Under the pieces are notes generated by a model, which was not told the DNA's origin, did not search any database, and saw nothing but the letters and a program-made list of their open reading frames with translations. A program made the translations under genes and the position numbers. This document shows positions 27,845 to 38,476 of a stretch of 64,000 nucleotides of DNA, in pieces. Source of the stretch: Streptococcus infantis SK970 (lineage in GTDB: Bacteria; Bacillota; Bacilli; Lactobacillales; Streptococcaceae). The stretch covers positions 1-64,000 of the forward strand of contig AFUT01000003.1 in assembly GCA_000223255.2 (NCBI GenBank), in the 5' to 3' direction. Each line of letters opens with the position of its first letter. Position 1 is the first letter of the stretch.

Positions 27845-28603
27845 ATGACAGTATTAGATGTAAAACACGTTCAAAAGATTTATAAAACTCGTTTTCAAGG
27901 CAACCAAGTAGAAGCCTTGAAAGACATTCACTTTACTGTAGAAAAAGGCGATTATGTTGCTATCATGGGTGAGTCTGGTTCCGGGAAATCAACCCTACTC
28001 AATATTCTTGCCATGCTTGACAAACCAACTCGTGGCCAGGTCTTCCTAAACGGAACTAACACAGCTACCATTAAAAATTCTGAAGCATCAAGCTTCCGTC
28101 GTGAGAAGTTAGGTTTTGTCTTCCAAGACTTCAATTTGTTAGATACGCTTTCTGTTAAAGACAATATCTTACTCCCTTTGGTATTGTCTAGAAAGCCTAT
28201 TACAGAAATGATGAAAAAATTAGTCGTAACGGCTGAAAATCTTGGCATCAATCAATTGCAGGAGAAGTACCCTTACGAGATTTCTGGTGGTCAGAAACAG
28301 CGTGTAGCAGTAGCACGGGCTATCATCACAGAACCAGAAATTCTCCTTGCCGATGAGCCAACAGGTGCCCTAGACTCTAAATCATCTGCAGCCCTCCTTG
28401 ATATCTTTGATCAGATCAACGAGCAAGGGCAAACCATTCTCATGGTGACCCACTCAACAGCAGCAGCTAGCCGTGCAAAACGTGTTCTTTTCATCAAGGA
28501 CGGTATTCTCTATAATCAAATCTACCGTGGTGAAAAGACGGATCGTCAGATGTTCCAAGAAATTTCTGACACCTTGACTGTTATGGCAAGTGAGGTGAAC
28601 TAG
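27845..28603 (+). CDS. ABC transporter ATP-binding protein (bacitracin-export type)
   Basis: A 252-residue ATPase with Walker A GESGSGKSTLLNILA, signature SGGQKQRVAVARAI, Walker B ILLADEPTGALD and a switch His in MVTHSTAAA. It belongs to the MacB/BceA group, which partners large FtsX-type permeases for antimicrobial-peptide resistance or sensing. AAGGAG precedes ATG 27845. The permease follows with a 1 bp gap. No two-component system is next to it. Confidence 0.9.
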   Translation: MTVLDVKHVQKIYKTRFQGNQVEALKDIHFTVEKGDYVAIMGESGSGKSTLLNILAMLDKPTRGQVFLNGTNTATIKNSEASSFRREKLGFVFQDFNLLDTLSVKDNILLPLVLSRKPITEMMKKLVVTAENLGINQLQEKYPYEISGGQKQRVAVARAIITEPEILLADEPTGALDSKSSAALLDIFDQINEQGQTILMVTHSTAAASRAKRVLFIKDGILYNQIYRGEKTDRQMFQEISDTLTVMASEVN

Positions 28604-28604
28604 T

Positions 28605-30595
28605 ATGTTTCGATTAACCAATAAGTTGGCCATATCCAACTTAATCAAAAACCGCAAACTCTATTATCCGTTTGCTTTGTCTGTCATTTTGGCAGTCACT
28701 ATCAGCTATCTCTTTTACTCTCTAGCCTTTAATCCTAAAATTGTGGATTTGCGTGGTGCATCTGCTATACAATTTACCCTACAACTAGGGCTTGTCGTTG
28801 TGACACTTGCATCTGCCATTATTGTGCTTTATGCCAACAGTTTTGTCATGAAAAATCGCTCAAAAGAACTGGGTGTCTATGGCATGTTGGGCTTAGAAAA
28901 ACGCCACTTGATTGGTATGACCTTTAAGGAACTTTTGATATTTGGGCTAGTAACAGTTACTGCCGGGATTGGAATTGGTGCCCTCTTTGATAATCTGATT
29001 TTCGCTTTACTACTTAAACTTGCAAAGATGAAGGTAGAGTTAGTTGCAACTTTCCAATGGTCCGTAGTGATTTCAATCCTTCTGGTATTCGGTTTTATCT
29101 TTTTAGTCATCGTTTTCCTGAACGCTGTACGCATTATCCGTATGGATGCTCTCCAGCTTTCTAGAGAAAAAGCAAAGGGTGAGAAGAAGGGGCGTTTCCT
29201 AGTTCTTCAGACACTTGTAGGGCTAATTACTCTAGGTGGTGGCTACTACCTAGCACAAAGCGTAAAAGATCCAGTTTCAGCGGTCTTAACTTTCTTCATA
29301 GCCGTTATGTTGGTCATTTTTGCAACCTACCTCCTATTCAATGCAGGTATTACAGTTTTCTTGCAGTTGCTCAAAAAAACAAGAGATATTACTACCAACC
29401 AAATAACCTCATCTCTGTTTCTAACCTTATCTTCCGTATGAAGAAAAATGCTGTCGGATTAGCAACCATTGCCATCCTTTCAACCATGGTTTTGGTCACC
29501 ATGTCAGCAGCTACTAGTATCTATAACGGATCTGAGAATATGAAAAAACTCATGTATCCTCACGATTTTGATGTTAAGGGACAACATGTAGAAGTTGAGG
29601 ATTTAGACAAGCTTTTGACTCAATACGCTAGCGAAAAGAACCTAACCATCAGCAATAAGGACGTCCTCAGTTATGCAAGTTTCGGTCTTTCGAGTCAAGA
29701 GGGGACCAAATTAACCATCTTTGAAAAAGGGCAAAACAATGTCATGCCTAAGACAGTCTTCCTGGTTTTTGATCAAAAAGATTATGAAAAAATGACTGGA
29801 CAAAAGCTAAACCTTACTGGTAATGAAGTAGGACTTTGGGCTCGAAATGATCAACTTAAAGGTCAAAAAGCATTCAGTCTGAACAATCAGGACTATACGA
29901 TCAAGGAAGCAATCCAGCAAGATTTTGTTATGAATCATGTTTCAAATCAATATGTTCTCTTGGTGTCGGATTATAACTATCTAGTTGTACCAAATCTTCA
30001 AAACTTTTTGGAACACTACCAAGATTCCGCTGTCTACACTCAGTTCTACGGTGGTATGGATGTAACTGCTAGTCAAGAGGAACAGTTAAAGCTAACTGAT
30101 GATTTTGATGCGTATGTGAACAATTTTAGTCATAATCTCAAGAGTGAAGATGCTATGGTTTATAATGGAACTACTAAAACTGATGCAATTGCTGAAATGA
30201 ACGCTCTCTTTGGTGGAATTCTCTTTATCGGTATTTTCCTCTCTATCATCTTTATGGTAGGTACTGTACTGGTCATTTACTATAAACAAATCTCAGAAGG
30301 TTATGAGGATCGTGAACGTTTTGTCATCCTGCAAAAGGTGGGCTTGGATCAAAAACAAATCAAACAAACCATTAACAAGCAAGTCTTGACTGTTTTCTTC
30401 CTCCCTGTAATCTTTGCTTTCCTACACTTGGCATTTGCCTATCACATGTTAAGTTTGATTCTTAAGGTCATTGGGGTAGTAGATACAGCTATGATGTTAA
30501 GTGTAACACTTTCTATTTGTGGTATCTTTGCCCTTATCTACGTACTAATCTTTATGATTACTTCAAGAAGCTATCGTAAGATTATCCAGCTATAA
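28605..30595 (+). pseudogene. FtsX-type ABC permease, BceB-like (one frame break)
   Basis: Two frames meet at 29438. Adding one A to the seven-A run at 29374-29380 joins them as LLKKNKRYYYQPNNLISVSNL into one protein of about 662 residues. Layout: an N-terminal helix, three helices with the FtsX domain (LGVYGMLGLEKRHLIGMTFKEL), further helices, a large outer domain of about 200 residues, then three final helices. This is the BceB plan. It acts with the ATPase upstream in peptide antibiotic response. Confidence 0.85.
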
Positions 30596-30596
30596 T

Positions 30597-30628
30597 AAAA
30601 AATACCTCGATATTTTCGAGGTATTTTT
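30597..30628. terminator. Bidirectional terminator
   Basis: AAATACCTCGA pairs with TCGAGGTATTTTT, with A- and T-runs on both sides. It lies between convergent genes. Confidence 0.9.
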
Positions 30629-30633
30629 ATGTT

Positions 30634-31328
30634 TTAAATGCTAAACAACTGACCCAATAGATAGGTCACTCCCATGGTTAACAAACCGATACAAAGGTTA
30701 CGAATCATAGCTGTTTTAGTTGGGGCTTTCCCAAGTTTGGCACTGGTGTAACCTGTAATCAATAGAGAAATCGCAACGATAAAAACAGTAGCAGGGATTC
30801 GATAGTCACTTGGAAAGATGGTAATGGAAAGCATTGGTGGTAAACTACCAAGAACAAAAGCGATGAAGCTAGATGCTGCAGCATGCCAAGGATTGGTAAA
30901 CTCTTCATACTCAATTCCGTATTTTCCTCAACTAAGGCTTTAAGTGGATTTTTAAGAAAAGCTTTATTGACTAAAAGTTGAGCTGAAGTTTCACACTCAC
31001 CATTTTGAAGATAAGAAGCATAGAGAGATTTCTTTGCAGCCTCGATATCCTTATCCAAAAGTAATTGCTCACGAGCTACAGCAGCTTCTTCAGTGTCTTT
31101 TTGAGTGGATACTGAAACATATTCACCTCCAGCCATAGAGAAGGCACCCGCTAAGATGGCAGCCAAACCTGAAAGAAAGATTATCCAAATATTACTTGTT
31201 GCACTGGCAACCCCGATAACAACTCCAGCGATGGAAATGATCCCATCATTGGCTCCGAGGACACCAGCACGTAGAATATTTAAACGACCAGCGAAGTTTG
31301 TATCAATTTCATGTGTAATTTCTGACAT
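30634..31328 (-). pseudogene. VIT1/CCC1 family transporter (one frame break)
   Basis: The start at 31328 follows AAAGGAGAAG and reads MSEITHEIDTNFAGRLNILR. GVLGANDGIISIAGVVIG and AAILAGAFSMAGGEYVSVS are the family hallmarks for Fe/Mn membrane carriers. One base is lost in a T4 run at 30922-30925. Corrected, EEKYGIEYEEFTNPWHAA leads into FVLGSLPPMLSITIFP and the last helices. About 231 residues with five helices. It probably moves iron or manganese out of the cytoplasm. Confidence 0.85.
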
Positions 31329-31519
31329 ATTCTTCTCCTTTATATTCATTATAAAGTATAGGAGAAGTGAAATCAAACTTTTTAAACTTTCTGAAAAAAG
31401 TTCTACAATTTTAATAATAGCCATAGCTATTGCTTATGCCAATATATAACAAAGTTGTATTTGTAACTAACTGCCATAGATGATACAATTAATTTAATGA
31501 AATCTTTGGAGGTCTGATG

Positions 31520-32800
31520 ATGACTCGTGAATTTAAATTTGAAACCCTACAATTGCATGCAGGACAAGTGGTAGACGCTACTACCAAGTCCCGTGCTGTA
31601 CCAATTTACCAAACAACATCCTTTGTATTTGAAGATACACAAGAAGGAGCAGAACTCTTTGCCCTTCAAAAAGCTGGAAATATCTATACTCGTATTACCA
31701 ATCCAACAACTTCAGCCTTTGAAGAGCGTATTGCAGCTCTTGAAGGCGGAGTAGGTGCACTTGCCACAGCTTCTGGAATGGCAGCTCTTACTTATACTAT
31801 CCTTGGACTTGCTCATGCTGGTGATCATGTGGTTGCAGCTTCAACTATCTACGGTGGGACCTTTAACCTTTTGAAAGAAACCCTTCCCCGCTATGGAATC
31901 ACCACTACTTTTGTTGATATTGACAATTTAGAAGAAGTGGAAGCAGCGATTAAAGATAATACCAAACTTGTTTTGATTGAAACTTTGGGTAATCCAGTTA
32001 TCAACATTCCTGATATTGAAAAAATAGCTGAAATTGCTCACAAACACCAAATTCCTTTGGTTTCAGACAATACCTTTGCAACACCATATCTCATTAATGT
32101 CTTTTCACACGGTGTAGATATCTCGGTTCACTCGGCGACTAAATTTATCGGTGGACACGGTACAACTATTGGTGGTGTCATTGTTGATAGCGGCAAGTTT
32201 GATTGGGCTGCTTCAGGGAAATTCCCTCAATTAGTCGATGAAGATCCAAGCTACCATAATTTAAGCTATACTCGTGATGTTGGTGCTGCAGCATTTATCG
32301 TTGCTGCTCGTGTTCAATTGCTTCGCGATATGGGAGCCGCCCTTTCACCATTTAACTCATTCCTGCTCCTACAAGGTCTTGAAACACTATCTCTCCGTGT
32401 TGAACGTCATGTGCAAAATGCTGAGAAAATCGTTGATTTCCTTGTGAATCATCCGAAAGTTGAAAAAGTCAATTATCCAAAATTAGCTGATAGCCCTTAC
32501 CATACCTTAGCGGAGAAATATTTGCCAAAAGGTGTTGGTTCAATCTTTACCTTCCATGTTAAAGGTGGAGAAGCAGAAGCTCGTAAGGTGATTGATAGCT
32601 TAGAAATATTTTCAAACCTTGCAAACGTAGCAGATGCCAAATCATTGGTCGTTCATCCAGCAACTACAACCCATGCTCAATTGTCTGACTCTGATCTAGA
32701 AGCAGCAGGAGTAACTAAAAATCAAATCCGACTTTCAATCGGTCTTGAAAATGCTGATGATTTGATTGAAGATTTGCGTCTTGCGCTTGAAAAAATCTAA
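31520..32800 (+). CDS. O-acetylhomoserine sulfhydrylase family enzyme
   Basis: A Cys/Met-metabolism PLP enzyme. The PLP lysine is in SVHSATKFIGGHGTTIGG. IYTRITNPTTSAFEERIAALEGG and the DNTFATPYL strand are typical. Its about 426 residues place it in the O-acetylhomoserine aminocarboxypropyltransferase (MetY) group, making homocysteine from O-acetylhomoserine and sulfide. The start ATG 31520 has GGAGG 7 nt upstream; ATG 31517 is too close. It stands as a single gene. Confidence 0.9.
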   Translation: MTREFKFETLQLHAGQVVDATTKSRAVPIYQTTSFVFEDTQEGAELFALQKAGNIYTRITNPTTSAFEERIAALEGGVGALATASGMAALTYTILGLAHAGDHVVAASTIYGGTFNLLKETLPRYGITTTFVDIDNLEEVEAAIKDNTKLVLIETLGNPVINIPDIEKIAEIAHKHQIPLVSDNTFATPYLINVFSHGVDISVHSATKFIGGHGTTIGGVIVDSGKFDWAASGKFPQLVDEDPSYHNLSYTRDVGAAAFIVAARVQLLRDMGAALSPFNSFLLLQGLETLSLRVERHVQNAEKIVDFLVNHPKVEKVNYPKLADSPYHTLAEKYLPKGVGSIFTFHVKGGEAEARKVIDSLEIFSNLANVADAKSLVVHPATTTHAQLSDSDLEAAGVTKNQIRLSIGLENADDLIEDLRLALEKI

Positions 32801-32829
32801 AAATAACTAGTTTTTATCGAATTAAGCAT

Positions 32830-32857
32830 CCTTCTCACGAATAATAAAGTGAGGAGG
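32830..32857 (+). promoter_or_regulatory. Hairpin that pairs with the radC ribosome site
   Basis: CCTTCTCAC pairs with GTGAGGAGG (one G-T). The right arm is the radC Shine-Dalgarno and is followed by ATTTTT. It may act as a weak terminator for the upstream gene and as a brake on radC translation. Confidence 0.5.
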
Positions 32858-32863
32858 ATTTTT

Positions 32864-33544
32864 ATGTATAGTATTTCATTTCAAGAAGATTCGCTTTTAC
32901 CAAGAGAGAGACTAGTCAGAGAGGGAGTTGGAGCACTCAGCAATCAAGAATTACTGGCAATATTACTAAGGACAGGCACGAAACAGGCCAATGTTTTTGA
33001 AATAGCTCAGAAGGTATTAAATCAGCTGACATGTTTAACTGACCTAAAAAGAATGAGTCTACAGGAATTGCAGACTCTATCGGGTATTGGACGTGTTAAG
33101 GCTATCGAACTACAAGCTGTTATCGAATTAGGCTACCGTATCCATAAAAGGGAAACAGTGGAAATGGAGAGTATTCTTAGCAGTCATAAATTAGCTAAAA
33201 AAATGCAAGCTGAACTTGGAGATAAAAAACAAGAGCACCTAGTGGCGCTCTATCTTAATACACAAAATCAAATCATTCACCAGCAGACTATTTTTATAGG
33301 GTCTGCCACGAGAAGCATTGCTGAACCACGGGAAATTCTCCACTATGCTTTGAAGCATATGGCCACATCTGTGATACTGGTTCATAATCATCCATCTGGG
33401 GCTGTCATGCCAAGTAGAAATGACGACCATGTTACGAAGCTTGTTAAAGAAGCCTGCGAGATAATGGGTTTGGTCTTATTGGACCATCTAATTGTCTCAC
33501 ATTCCGATTATTTTAGTTATCGTGAGAAGACAGATATGATATAA
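32864..33544 (+). CDS. radC: RadC/JAB-domain protein
   Basis: ATG 32864 (after GAGGAGG) starts [17 protein letters not shown], the usual RadC opening. A helix-hairpin-helix ([16 protein letters not shown]) precedes a JAMM/MPN domain with [14 protein letters not shown], the metal-binding motif. Its 226 residues are full length. RadC proteins are widespread but their biochemical job is still unclear; a link to DNA repair or transformation is debated. It is intact, so it has not been used here as a Tn554-type insertion site. Confidence 0.92.
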   Translation: MYSISFQEDSLLPRERLVREGVGALSNQELLAILLRTGTKQANVFEIAQKVLNQLTCLTDLKRMSLQELQTLSGIGRVKAIELQAVIELGYRIHKRETVEMESILSSHKLAKKMQAELGDKKQEHLVALYLNTQNQIIHQQTIFIGSATRSIAEPREILHYALKHMATSVILVHNHPSGAVMPSRNDDHVTKLVKEACEIMGLVLLDHLIVSHSDYFSYREKTDMI

Positions 33545-33570
33545 AAAACCTGTATCATATACAGGTTTAC
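33543..33570. terminator. Bidirectional terminator
   Basis: AAACCTGTAT, short loop, ATACAGGTTT. It lies between convergent radC and the hydrolase gene. Confidence 0.8.
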
Positions 33571-34256
33571 AAATCATTGACAACATAGTAGAAAAGTGTT
33601 TTATCTTTGGGGCGATTTTCAAAAAGAAATTCTGGATGCCATTGAACACCAAGATAGGGGAAGCCGTCTGTAGTTGTCACAGCCTCGATAATGCCATCTT
33701 TAGGATCATGAGCTACAACCTTAAGATTAGGAGCTAAATCTTTGATGCTCTGATGGTGGAAAGAATTGATATGAGAGATTTCGCCATAGATTTCTCGAAG
33801 AACAGTATCTGGTTCGGTGACAAGCCGCTGAGTGGTGTATTCAGCGGAACTATCCTGCCAATGATCTTCGATATCTTGATAAAGAGACCCGCCCATGGCT
33901 ACGTTAAAAAGTTGAGTACCACGACAGACAGAAAAAATTGGTTTATTTTGCTTAATTGCTTCTTTAATGAGGGCTAACTCAAAAATATCACGTTGAAGGT
34001 GGTAGTCGTCGCTATCAATAGTTTTTGGCTCACCATAGTATTTAGGGTCAACGTTTTGTCCACCAGTTAGAATAAGTTTATCAATTAAACTAATGTAGTA
34101 ACTGGCCATTTCTTCATCACCAATCGGTAGGATAATGGGTATACCTCCAGCTTTCTTAACTCCTTCAACAAAGCCTTTTGCAGCATAACTCATCATAAGC
34201 TCATCATCTGGATGCGGGGTTTCATTTCCTGTAATCCCAATAACTGGTTTATTCAT
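33567..34256 (-). CDS. Gamma-glutamyl-gamma-aminobutyrate hydrolase family (peptidase C26)
   Basis: A class I glutamine-amidotransferase fold. GITGNETPHPDDE opens the protein, the nucleophile Cys is in FSVCRGTQLFNVAMGG, and the His/Glu pair is in LGVQWHPEFL. Its 229 residues are normal. The family hydrolyses gamma-glutamyl amides; the true substrate here is not known. It lies 15 bp downstream of rex on the same strand, so the two are probably co-transcribed. Confidence 0.88.
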   Translation of the reverse strand: MNKPVIGITGNETPHPDDELMMSYAAKGFVEGVKKAGGIPIILPIGDEEMASYYISLIDKLILTGGQNVDPKYYGEPKTIDSDDYHLQRDIFELALIKEAIKQNKPIFSVCRGTQLFNVAMGGSLYQDIEDHWQDSSAEYTTQRLVTEPDTVLREIYGEISHINSFHHQSIKDLAPNLKVVAHDPKDGIIEAVTTTDGFPYLGVQWHPEFLFENRPKDKTLFYYVVNDL

Positions 34257-34271
34257 AAATATTTACACTTT

Positions 34272-34913
34272 CTAATCCTCTTTACGCATGAAATAGAGGA
34301 GGGTTTGAAGTTCGCTTGTAAGATCGACATACTGAACAACTACGTCTTTAGGAAGATGTAGGTGAACAGGAGAGAAACTGAGGATACCTTTGATGCCAGC
34401 ATCAACCAAAAGTTCAGCAACTTCTTGAGATTTAACACTAGGAACAGTAAGAATAGCAGTTTTAACATCACTACCCTTAATTTTGTCCTTTATTTGTGAG
34501 ATTCCATAGATCGGAACACCGTCAGGAGTTTTGGTACCAACCTCAGGATGATCATCAAGGTCAAAAGCCATGATGATTTTCATCTTGTTGCGCTCATGAA
34601 AGCGGTAGTGGAGGAGGGCATGACCCATATTTCCAATACCCACCAGCATAACATTGGTAATAGAATTATCATTTAAAAGATCAGCAAAAAAGTTCATGAG
34701 CTTTTTGACATCATAGCCAAATCCACGACGTCCAAGTTCCCCAAAGTAAGAGAAGTCACGGCGAACTGTTGCGGAATCAATACCAATGGCCTCTGCAATT
34801 TGTTTGGAATTGGCTCTTTCAATTTTCTCGGCATTAAATCTTTTAAAAATACGGTAATAGAGAGAAAGTCTCTTTGCTGTTGCTTTAGGAATAGCAGACT
34901 GTTTTTCTTTCAC
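34272..34913 (-). CDS. rex: Redox-sensing transcriptional repressor Rex
   Basis: A DNA-binding regulator that reads the NADH/NAD ratio. The N-terminal winged helix holds [16 protein letters not shown] and [24 protein letters not shown] (as blocks within residues 12-62). The Rossmann part has [16 protein letters not shown] and a C-terminal swapped helix with [14 protein letters not shown]. Its 213 residues are normal. NADH binding releases it from fermentation-gene operators. It heads a short minus-strand unit. Confidence 0.93.
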   Translation of the reverse strand: MKEKQSAIPKATAKRLSLYYRIFKRFNAEKIERANSKQIAEAIGIDSATVRRDFSYFGELGRRGFGYDVKKLMNFFADLLNDNSITNVMLVGIGNMGHALLHYRFHERNKMKIIMAFDLDDHPEVGTKTPDGVPIYGISQIKDKIKGSDVKTAILTVPSVKSQEVAELLVDAGIKGILSFSPVHLHLPKDVVVQYVDLTSELQTLLYFMRKED

Positions 34914-34994
34914 AAAATCACAACCTTTCTATCTACTATTTTATAGAAAGCTTGTGAAAAATGCAACAATAACGAAAAAAACTAAGAAAAAATC

Positions 34995-35210
34995 TTAGTT
35001 TATCTTAGTTTCGTGGTAAGTCCTTAAAAAGCGGTAGAGATTACCTAGAAGTCCCTGATAAATTTCAACTCCATCATGTGTTAATGAAGTAACAAGAGTA
35101 GTATCAGGAAGGGTTACACAACCCGATAGAGAGAGCATAAGAGCTTCATAGTCTTCATATTCTTGCACACGCTCTACTTGATAGGAGTCCTTGTAAGTTA
35201 ATCGAAACAT
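34995..35210 (-). CDS. DUF4649 family protein
   Basis: A 71-residue protein starting MFRLTYKDSYQVERVQEYED, with LSGCVTLPDTTLVTSLTHDG in the middle. This matches the small streptococcal DUF4649 family of unknown role. It is cytoplasmic with no motif of known activity. It lies just after a DUF1831 gene and the cysteine desulfurase on the same strand, probably one operon. Confidence 0.75.
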   Translation of the reverse strand: MFRLTYKDSYQVERVQEYEDYEALMLSLSGCVTLPDTTLVTSLTHDGVEIYQGLLGNLYRFLRTYHETKIN

Positions 35211-35219
35211 AATGACCTT

Positions 35220-35566
35220 CTATCTTTCGCTTTTTGTAAATACGCCACGTTCAACCAGGCTATCCATCAAGAAGTAGAATTTCTCTTGGTGGATATGTGT
35301 TTCTTCTGATTTGAAAATATCAACTAAACGCAGACCAGATTTATCAGTGATATTGATTTTCGCGCCTGTTAAGTCTTTATTAATGATAATTTTCAGCTGG
35401 AAACCTTCTCCACTATTTGGAACCTTTTCAAGTAGACGTGTCAGTTCATAGTTACCAACTTTAGTTTCAAAAAAGTATTATCTTTAAGAGTAAATTTCTT
35501 TACAGTTGGGCTAAGTGTGTAATCGTAACGGCAATTTTTTAGTTTAATTGTTTGTTCGAATGCCAT
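35220..35566 (-). pseudogene. DUF1831 family protein (one frame break)
   Basis: Starts at 35566 with MAFEQTIKLKNCRYDYTLSP. The frame fails at the six-A run around 35469-35474. With one base restored it continues NTFFETKVGNYELTRLLEKV and ends DSLVERGVFTKSER, 115 residues. This is the DUF1831 family of lactic acid bacteria, usually placed beside a cysteine desulfurase as here. A role in Fe-S or tRNA thiolation chemistry is only suggested by that neighbour. Confidence 0.8.
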
Positions 35567-35570
35567 TGAG

Positions 35571-36685
35571 TTATCCTCCGATGATATTTTTAAGAGTATT
35601 AGCGAGAGTTATCATCTCTTGTTCTGTATTTTGAGGTGAAATGCTGACACGAACGGATTCGTGCAAACGAGGTGAATCTTCTCCGTAGAGTGCCTGAAGA
35701 ACATGACTGACCTGAACAACACCAGCAGTACAAGCAGAACCAGTCGAGATAGAAATCCCTTCAAGGTCTAGACGAAGTAGCAGTAGGTCGTTTCGTTGTC
35801 CTGGAAATCCAATATTGAGAACATAGGGAAGTTGTTCTTTTCCCTGATTTAGATAGTAGTTTGTTCCATCCATTTCCGCTAGAAATGTTTCCTGTAACTT
35901 TTGAACTTTTTCGAAGTTAGTCTCTATATGTTCAATATCGTCCTTAAGTGCCGCTACCATCCCAATTATTGCAGGAAGGTTTTCTGTTCCTGCTCTTTTT
36001 TCTGTTCTTGATCTCCACCGTGTAGGTAGGAATCAAAATCAGTGGTAGCAGCATAAAGGAAACCAACGCCTTTGGGACCATAAAATTTATGTGCAGAAGC
36101 GCTAAGAAAATCAATTCCTAATTCTTCAGGGAGAATCGTTAATTTACCGACTGCTTGAACTGCATCAACATGATAAACAGCAGAATGATTTTTTAGCAGC
36201 TCACCAATCTCAGCAATCGGTAATAGAGTCCCTGTTTCATTGTTTGCAAACATAGTTGAAACTAAAATGGTATCTTCACGAAGAGCATTTTTGACTTGTT
36301 CTGCTGTAATTTCTTGATTTACAGGTTTCAAAATAGTTACTTCAAATCCGAAATTTTCCACCAGATATTCAATTGGTTCAAGCACAGCGTGATGCTCGAT
36401 AGCAGTAGTAATAATGTGTTTTCCGCGATTCTGATGACGAAGACAGTAGCCGATAATAGCTGTATTATTACTTTCTGTACCACCAGAAGTGAAGAAAATG
36501 TGTTGGGGCTTTGTACCTAGTAAACCTGCTAATTCTTGACGGGCTTCACGTAATAATTTACCTGCTTGTCGCCCATGGCTATGAATACTAGAAGGGTTTC
36601 CATATGTTTCTTGCATGACTTGGGTCATTGCTGAGATAGCTGCAGATGACATGGGTGTCGTAGCAGCATTATCCAAATAAATCAA
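35571..36685 (-). pseudogene. Cysteine desulfurase, NifS/IscS type (one frame break)
   Basis: A PLP enzyme that moves sulfur from cysteine to acceptors. MIYLDNAATTPMS opens it, the PLP lysine is in SASAHKFYGPKGVGFLY, and the active Cys is in STGSACTAGVVQVSHVL. One A is missing around 35996-36001. Corrected, QEQKKRAGTENLPAIIG spans the junction, giving about 371 residues. Located between prs and the DUF1831 gene, as in other streptococci. Confidence 0.88.
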
Positions 36686-36700
36686 AAACTCACCTAATTT

Positions 36701-37650
36701 CTATTTAAACTTAAATAGTGGACTAACTGGTTTTCTTTCATGAATACGAACCATGGCATCACCAATTAATTCGCTTGCTGTAATGTATTTTACATTTTTT
36801 GGTTTTTACTTTCTGTTACTACAGAATCTGTAACCAAGATTTCTTTGATATTAGCTGCATCAAGCAATTCTGCAGCGCTGTCAACGAAAAGTCCATGACT
36901 TGAAACTGCATATATTTCAATTGCACCATCGCGTTCTAAGATTTTAGCAGCTTCAGAGAAAGTACGACCTGTATTTAGAATATCATCAATCAAGATTGCT
37001 TTCTTACCTTCAACCTCACCGATAATATATCCTTGGCTACGTTCAGAATCATCTTGAGCATAGTCGATGATAGCAATCGGTGCATCAAGATACTCAGCGA
37101 GGCTACGGGCACGTTTTACGCCTGAATTTTTAGGACTAACAACAACCACATCTGATCCAGTCAAACCTTTTTCGCAGTAATGTTTAGCAAAAAGGGGAAT
37201 TGTGTAGAGGTTGTCAACAGGAATATCAAAGAAACCTTGAACCTGAACAGCGTGAAGATCAAGTGTCAATACACGACTAACTCCGGCTTTAACCAACATA
37301 TTTGCAACAAGTTTAGCTGTAAGGGGTTCGCGAGAAGAAGCGATACGGTCTTGACGAGCATAACCAAAATAAGGCATGACAACATTGATTGTATTTGCAC
37401 TAGCACGAACACAGGCATCAACAGTGATTAAAAGTTCCATCAAATGATTGCTAACTGGATAAGAAGTAGACTGGATGATATAAACATCATACCCACGAAC
37501 ACTTTCTTCGATGTTAACTTGGATTTCACCATCTGAGAATTGACGTGATGATAATTTTCCAAGTGGAACACCTGCAGCATCTGCGATTTTTTGAGCAATT
37601 TCATGGTTTGATGAAAGTGAAAAAAGCTTCATATTCTTTGTATCTGACAT
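36701..37650 (-). pseudogene. prs: Ribose-phosphate pyrophosphokinase (late frameshift)
   Basis: Makes PRPP from ribose-5-phosphate and ATP for nucleotide, His and Trp synthesis. The start [17 protein letters not shown] is preceded by [37 protein letters not shown] (part) and the PRPP loop [13 protein letters not shown] are clear. One A lost near 36798 truncates the frame at 36790. Corrected, it continues [20 protein letters not shown] to a stop at 36701-36703, 316 residues. An essential gene, so the break is almost surely an error. Confidence 0.9.
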
Positions 37651-37773
37651 TGATAAACCGTCCTCTATAAACTACGTGAATCAGCAAAAGCAAACAATTT
37701 TAAAACAAGTGTTTTCTGTTACAGATTCTAATATTTTTTATCTCTTTTATTTTATCAAAAAAAGTTGATTATT

Positions 37774-38343
37774 TCAGGATTTTTTCATATTTTCTATAAA
37801 TCGTACTAATTTTGAAGGTGCTTTCTTGTATTCGATATCATTTGCCTGTAAAAACTCCTGAAAATCAAGACTTCCCTGGTCTCCATTTTCGACTTCCAGC
37901 TCTAATTCATAATCAACAACATCGAAGTAGGTACTTTGATCTAGTGCCATCAGTCCGATAGAGGTCTCTTTCTCATAACGAACAGTGGTTAAACAACCTA
38001 AAACAACCCATCCACTTGGTGAAACACCTCGATTTGAAAGTTCTTCTAAAATCATACCCTGAGGAAGTTTGCATTCCTCTAAACATTTCTTTGCCTCTTC
38101 TAGAGTGAGAGCTTGATTGTATTCCATATTGCCTACAGCTTGAGGAATTTTTATAGTTAATTCAGCGCTATCTTCAAAAGTCCGAATACGCATGGCTATC
38201 TTATTGCTACGTAGCTTATAGTCACAAGTATCTAAGTAGTAGTTGTTTTGCGTAATAGGAGTAATATCCGAAAAATATTCTTTTAATTTTATATAGTCTT
38301 CTTTCTTTAGAAGAGTTTTTAATTCTATTTCTAAATGTTTCAT
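37774..38343 (-). CDS. CYTH domain protein (probable inorganic triphosphatase)
   Basis: It opens MKHLEIELKTLLKKEDY with the ExExK metal/triphosphate motif (EIELK). Alternating charged strands follow (AMRIRTFEDSAELTIKIPQ; SKLVRFIENMKK). Its 189 residues are typical of CYTH triphosphate tunnel enzymes, which cleave triphosphates or bind them. It is divergent from relQ, with a shared promoter region of about 130 bp. Streptococci keep this order (CYTH, relQ, nadK). Confidence 0.87.
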   Translation of the reverse strand: MKHLEIELKTLLKKEDYIKLKEYFSDITPITQNNYYLDTCDYKLRSNKIAMRIRTFEDSAELTIKIPQAVGNMEYNQALTLEEAKKCLEECKLPQGMILEELSNRGVSPSGWVVLGCLTTVRYEKETSIGLMALDQSTYFDVVDYELELEVENGDQGSLDFQEFLQANDIEYKKAPSKLVRFIENMKKS

Positions 38344-38381
38344 TTTGAGAACCTTTTATTTTGTTTGAAAGCGATTTATGG

Positions 38382-38387
38382 TATAAT
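38382..38387 (+). promoter_or_regulatory. Extended -10 promoter of the relQ operon
   Basis: TGG-TATAAT, 89 bp before the relQ ATG. Confidence 0.5.
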
Positions 38388-38476
38388 AATAACTGTATTT
38401 ATTGTATATGATTTTTAAATGAAAATCAAAGAGTAAATGAATATTGTAGCTAAAGAGGGGTGAATCTATAAAATCT

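Noticed and set aside
28605..30595. Two separate permease genes
   Set aside because: The two halves join perfectly into one BceB-type protein with one added A.
32864..33544. radC as insertion site of the recombinase element
   Set aside because: radC is full length and lies 24 kb from the recombinases.
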